This document shows, piece by piece, positions 16,718-17,650 of a DNA stretch of 17,650 nt (positions are counted from its first letter, which is position 1; each line of letters opens with the position of its first letter). The DNA lies in contig DAIRET010000050.1 in the NCBI GenBank assembly GCA_036795455.1, positions 1-17,650 on the forward strand, written 5' to 3'. The notes beneath the pieces were generated by a model. That model was not told the DNA's origin, did not search any database, and saw only the letters and a list, made by a program, of their open reading frames with translations. This DNA is from DAIRET01 sp036795455. GTDB taxonomy: Bacteria > Bacteroidota > Ignavibacteria > Ignavibacteriales > Ignavibacteriaceae. The position numbers and the translations under genes were made by a program.

Positions 16718-16916
16718 TTCAACTCCTTACGGAGTTGCTTGCACAAGGCTACGAGCAATAACCGCATACTTCGTATGCAGTTATCGAAGTTATACTGCTT
16801 CACAGTACATAGTACCAAAGTAAAAAATCCCGAAGGGATTTAAGATGAATAACTATAAGTGAAACTTATAGAAAAAAGAACCCGAACAAAAGAACAATCC
16901 CAACGGGATTGAAGGA
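16718..16916 (+). repeat. Hairpin cassette, copy 1 (no transposase)
   Basis: A roughly 200-bp cassette of small palindromes starting 6 bp after the stop of the propeller gene. In order: AACTCC-TTAC-GGAGTT (16721-16736); TTGCTTG-N10-CGAGCAA (16735-16758, one G-T pair); a 27-nt hairpin with arms ATAAC-c-GCATAC and GTATGC-a-GTTAT around TTC (16758-16784); an imperfect TACTG-N5-CAGTA; AAATCCC-GAA-GGGATTT (16825-16841); CTATAAG-N5-CTTATAG (16853-16871); and CAATCCC-AAC-GGGATTG (16895-16911). No open reading frame of note is present. It may also act as a transcription stop for the gene upstream. A 14-bp spacer (16917-16930) separates it from copy 2. Confidence 0.88.
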
Positions 16917-16930
16917 ACATAGGCAAAGAT

Positions 16931-17130
16931 TTCAACTCCCTTCAGAGTTGCTTGCACAAGGCTACAAGTAATAACCGCATACTTCGTATGCAGTTATCGA
17001 AGTTACACTGCTTCGCAGTACAGTAGTACTAAAGTAAATAAATCCCGAAGGGATTTAAGATGAATAACTATAAGTGAAACTTATAGAAAAAAGACCCGAA
17101 CAAAAGAACAATCCCAACGGGATTGAAGGA
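16931..17130 (+). repeat. Hairpin cassette, copy 2 (leads into the transposase gene)
   Basis: The same cassette repeated 213-215 bp downstream, with about 90% or more identity by eye. Hairpins: AACTC...GAGTT (16934-16949, one pair lost); TTGCTTG-N10-CAAGTAA (16948-16971); the 27-nt hairpin (16971-16997); ACTGC-TTC-GCAGT (17007-17019); AAATCCC-GAA-GGGATTT (17040-17056); CTATAAG-N5-CTTATAG (17068-17086); CAATCCC-AAC-GGGATTG (17109-17125). The last hairpin ends one base before the Shine-Dalgarno sequence of the transposase gene. Confidence 0.9.
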
Positions 17131-17132
17131 GG
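17126..17132 (+). promoter_or_regulatory. Strong ribosome-binding site of the transposase gene
   Basis: AAGGAGG is a full Shine-Dalgarno match, 4 bp before the ATG at 17137. It is the strongest in the window, where most genes have weak or no such sequence. It fixes the start at 17137 and lies directly behind the 7-bp hairpin at 17109-17125. Confidence 0.75.
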
Positions 17133-17136
17133 TTGT

Positions 17137-17583
17137 ATGTCAACTTACACACAGATACTTTATCAATTAGTTTTTTCTACCAAGAATAGAGAAAAAGTAA
17201 TTACTGAAGAAAAAGAAAACGAACTATTTTCCTATATCTGGGGCATTTTGAAAAACAAAAATTGTCATCTATATCAAATTAATGGCACATCAAATCATAT
17301 TCACATTCTTACATCTATTCATCCAAGCGTTGCTTTAGCTGATTTAATAAAAGATATTAAGGTATCAACAAATCTGAAAATTAAGGAAGAGAATCTTTTT
17401 CCAAATTTTAAAGGTTGGCAATCCGGTTATGGTGCTTTTACATATTCAATTGAGGCAAAAGATAATTTGATAGAGTATGTAAAAAATCAAAAAAGACACC
17501 ATCAGAAAACTACATTTCTTGACGAATATAAAAAGTTATTGAAAGACTTTCTTATTGAGTATGATGAAAAGTATTTGGAATGA
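17137..17583 (+). CDS. IS200-like Y1 (HUH) transposase
   Basis: A 148-residue single-domain transposase of the Y1_Tnp family that cuts and rejoins single-stranded DNA through a covalent tyrosine link. The HUH metal motif is NHIHIL with H54 and H56. The nucleophile is Y114 in EYVKNQKRHH, with Q118 four residues later, matching the Tyr/Gln pair of IS608 TnpA. The opening TYTQILYQLVFSTKNRE and the closing FLIEYDEKYLE are typical of compact IS200-like transposases of Bacteroidetes-type bacteria. A longer frame reaches back to 17074 inside the hairpin cassette, but the Shine-Dalgarno and the family N-terminus support 17137. All catalytic residues are intact, so it may be active. No TnpB/IscB accessory gene follows in the window. 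It could alternatively be classed as a RAYT given the flanking palindromes. Confidence 0.92.
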   Translation: MSTYTQILYQLVFSTKNREKVITEEKENELFSYIWGILKNKNCHLYQINGTSNHIHILTSIHPSVALADLIKDIKVSTNLKIKEENLFPNFKGWQSGYGAFTYSIEAKDNLIEYVKNQKRHHQKTTFLDEYKKLLKDFLIEYDEKYLE

Positions 17584-17584
17584 A

Positions 17585-17650
17585 TTCAACTCCTTCGGAG
17601 TTGCTTGCACAAGGCTACGAGCAATAACCGCATACTTCGTATGCAGTTAT
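17585..17650 (+). repeat. Hairpin cassette, copy 3 (cut by window end)
   Basis: The cassette resumes one base after the transposase stop codon. Visible parts are AACTCC-TTC-GGAGTT (17588-17602), TTGCTTG-N10-CGAGCAA (17601-17624) and the complete 27-nt hairpin (17624-17650), at which point the window ends. Its sequence is closer to copy 1 than to copy 2 (CGAGCAA). Confidence 0.9.

Larger units (their letters stand above)
16931..17650 (+). mobile_element. IS200-like element with palindrome-rich flanks (right end cut by window)
   Basis: Unit formed by cassette copy 2, the Y1 transposase gene and the beginning of cassette copy 3. Single-strand IS200/IS605 transposition uses hairpins at the ends as recognition sites and leaves no inverted repeats or target duplications, which is consistent with what is seen. 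The true ends are not defined: copy 1 could belong to the same element or be a separate transposase-less unit. Confidence 0.65.

Noticed and set aside
16718..17130. CRISPR array
   Set aside because: The repeat unit is about 200 bp of internal hairpins with a 213-215 bp period. There are no short direct repeats with unique spacers and no cas genes.
17074..17136. N-terminal extension of the transposase (21 residues)
   Set aside because: It is translated hairpin-cassette sequence, lies before the strong Shine-Dalgarno at 17126-17132, and is not part of the Y1 transposase family N-terminus.

Overview
The window looks like a chromosomal segment from an Ignavibacteria-type bacterium of the Bacteroidetes/Chlorobi group. 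Two secreted proteins end in type A Por/type IX secretion (T9SS) sorting domains with the motif NYPNPFNP and the terminus STKKMMLLR, a form I associate with Ignavibacteriales. The DNA is AT-rich, most genes lack a strong Shine-Dalgarno sequence, and one promoter carries the Bacteroidetes-type -7 box TAnnTTTG. The assignment is inferred from these features; no rRNA or other marker gene is present.

Layout. Bases 2-403 hold the 3' end of a plus-strand gene, possibly a TetR regulator. Bases 414-4788 are a complete minus-strand phosphate-uptake operon, pstS-pstC-pstA-pstB-phoU, with a TTAACA-N5-TTAACA Pho-box-like repeat upstream of pstS. Divergent from it is a plus-strand pair (4987-7299): a 70-residue two-helix membrane protein followed 3 bp later by a sodium:solute symporter with an unusual soluble C-terminal extension. 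A run of 7-bp tandem repeats and a perfect 13-bp bidirectional terminator hairpin separate this pair from three minus-strand genes (7426-10670). These encode a small lipoprotein and a YiiX-like papain-fold hydrolase that overlap by ATGA, and a CLC-type chloride transporter fused to CBS and RCK_C domains. The divergent region before the plus-strand APC amino acid permease (10866-12206) contains a perfect TTGAT-N4-ATCAA box of the Crp/FNR type.

Bases 12302-16711 encode two large exported proteins that are probably cotranscribed: an M14 zinc carboxypeptidase and an FG-GAP beta-propeller protein. Both carry T9SS sorting domains.

The last 930 bases are the most unusual part. A cassette of about 200 bp, made of six or seven small hairpins, occurs twice in tandem with a 213-215 bp period. 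It is followed by a compact IS200-like Y1 transposase gene, after which the cassette begins again and runs off the window. Several hairpins with unrelated stems share the same apex (CTTCG, or CGAAG on the other strand). This resembles a REP/RAYT-like or palindrome-rich IS200 system with transposase-bearing and transposase-less units side by side.

The genes are mostly envelope functions: phosphate import under Pho control, ion and solute transport, amino acid uptake that could use products of the secreted carboxypeptidase, and surface-protein export. The hairpin/transposase array is an accessory mobile component downstream of the exported-protein pair.
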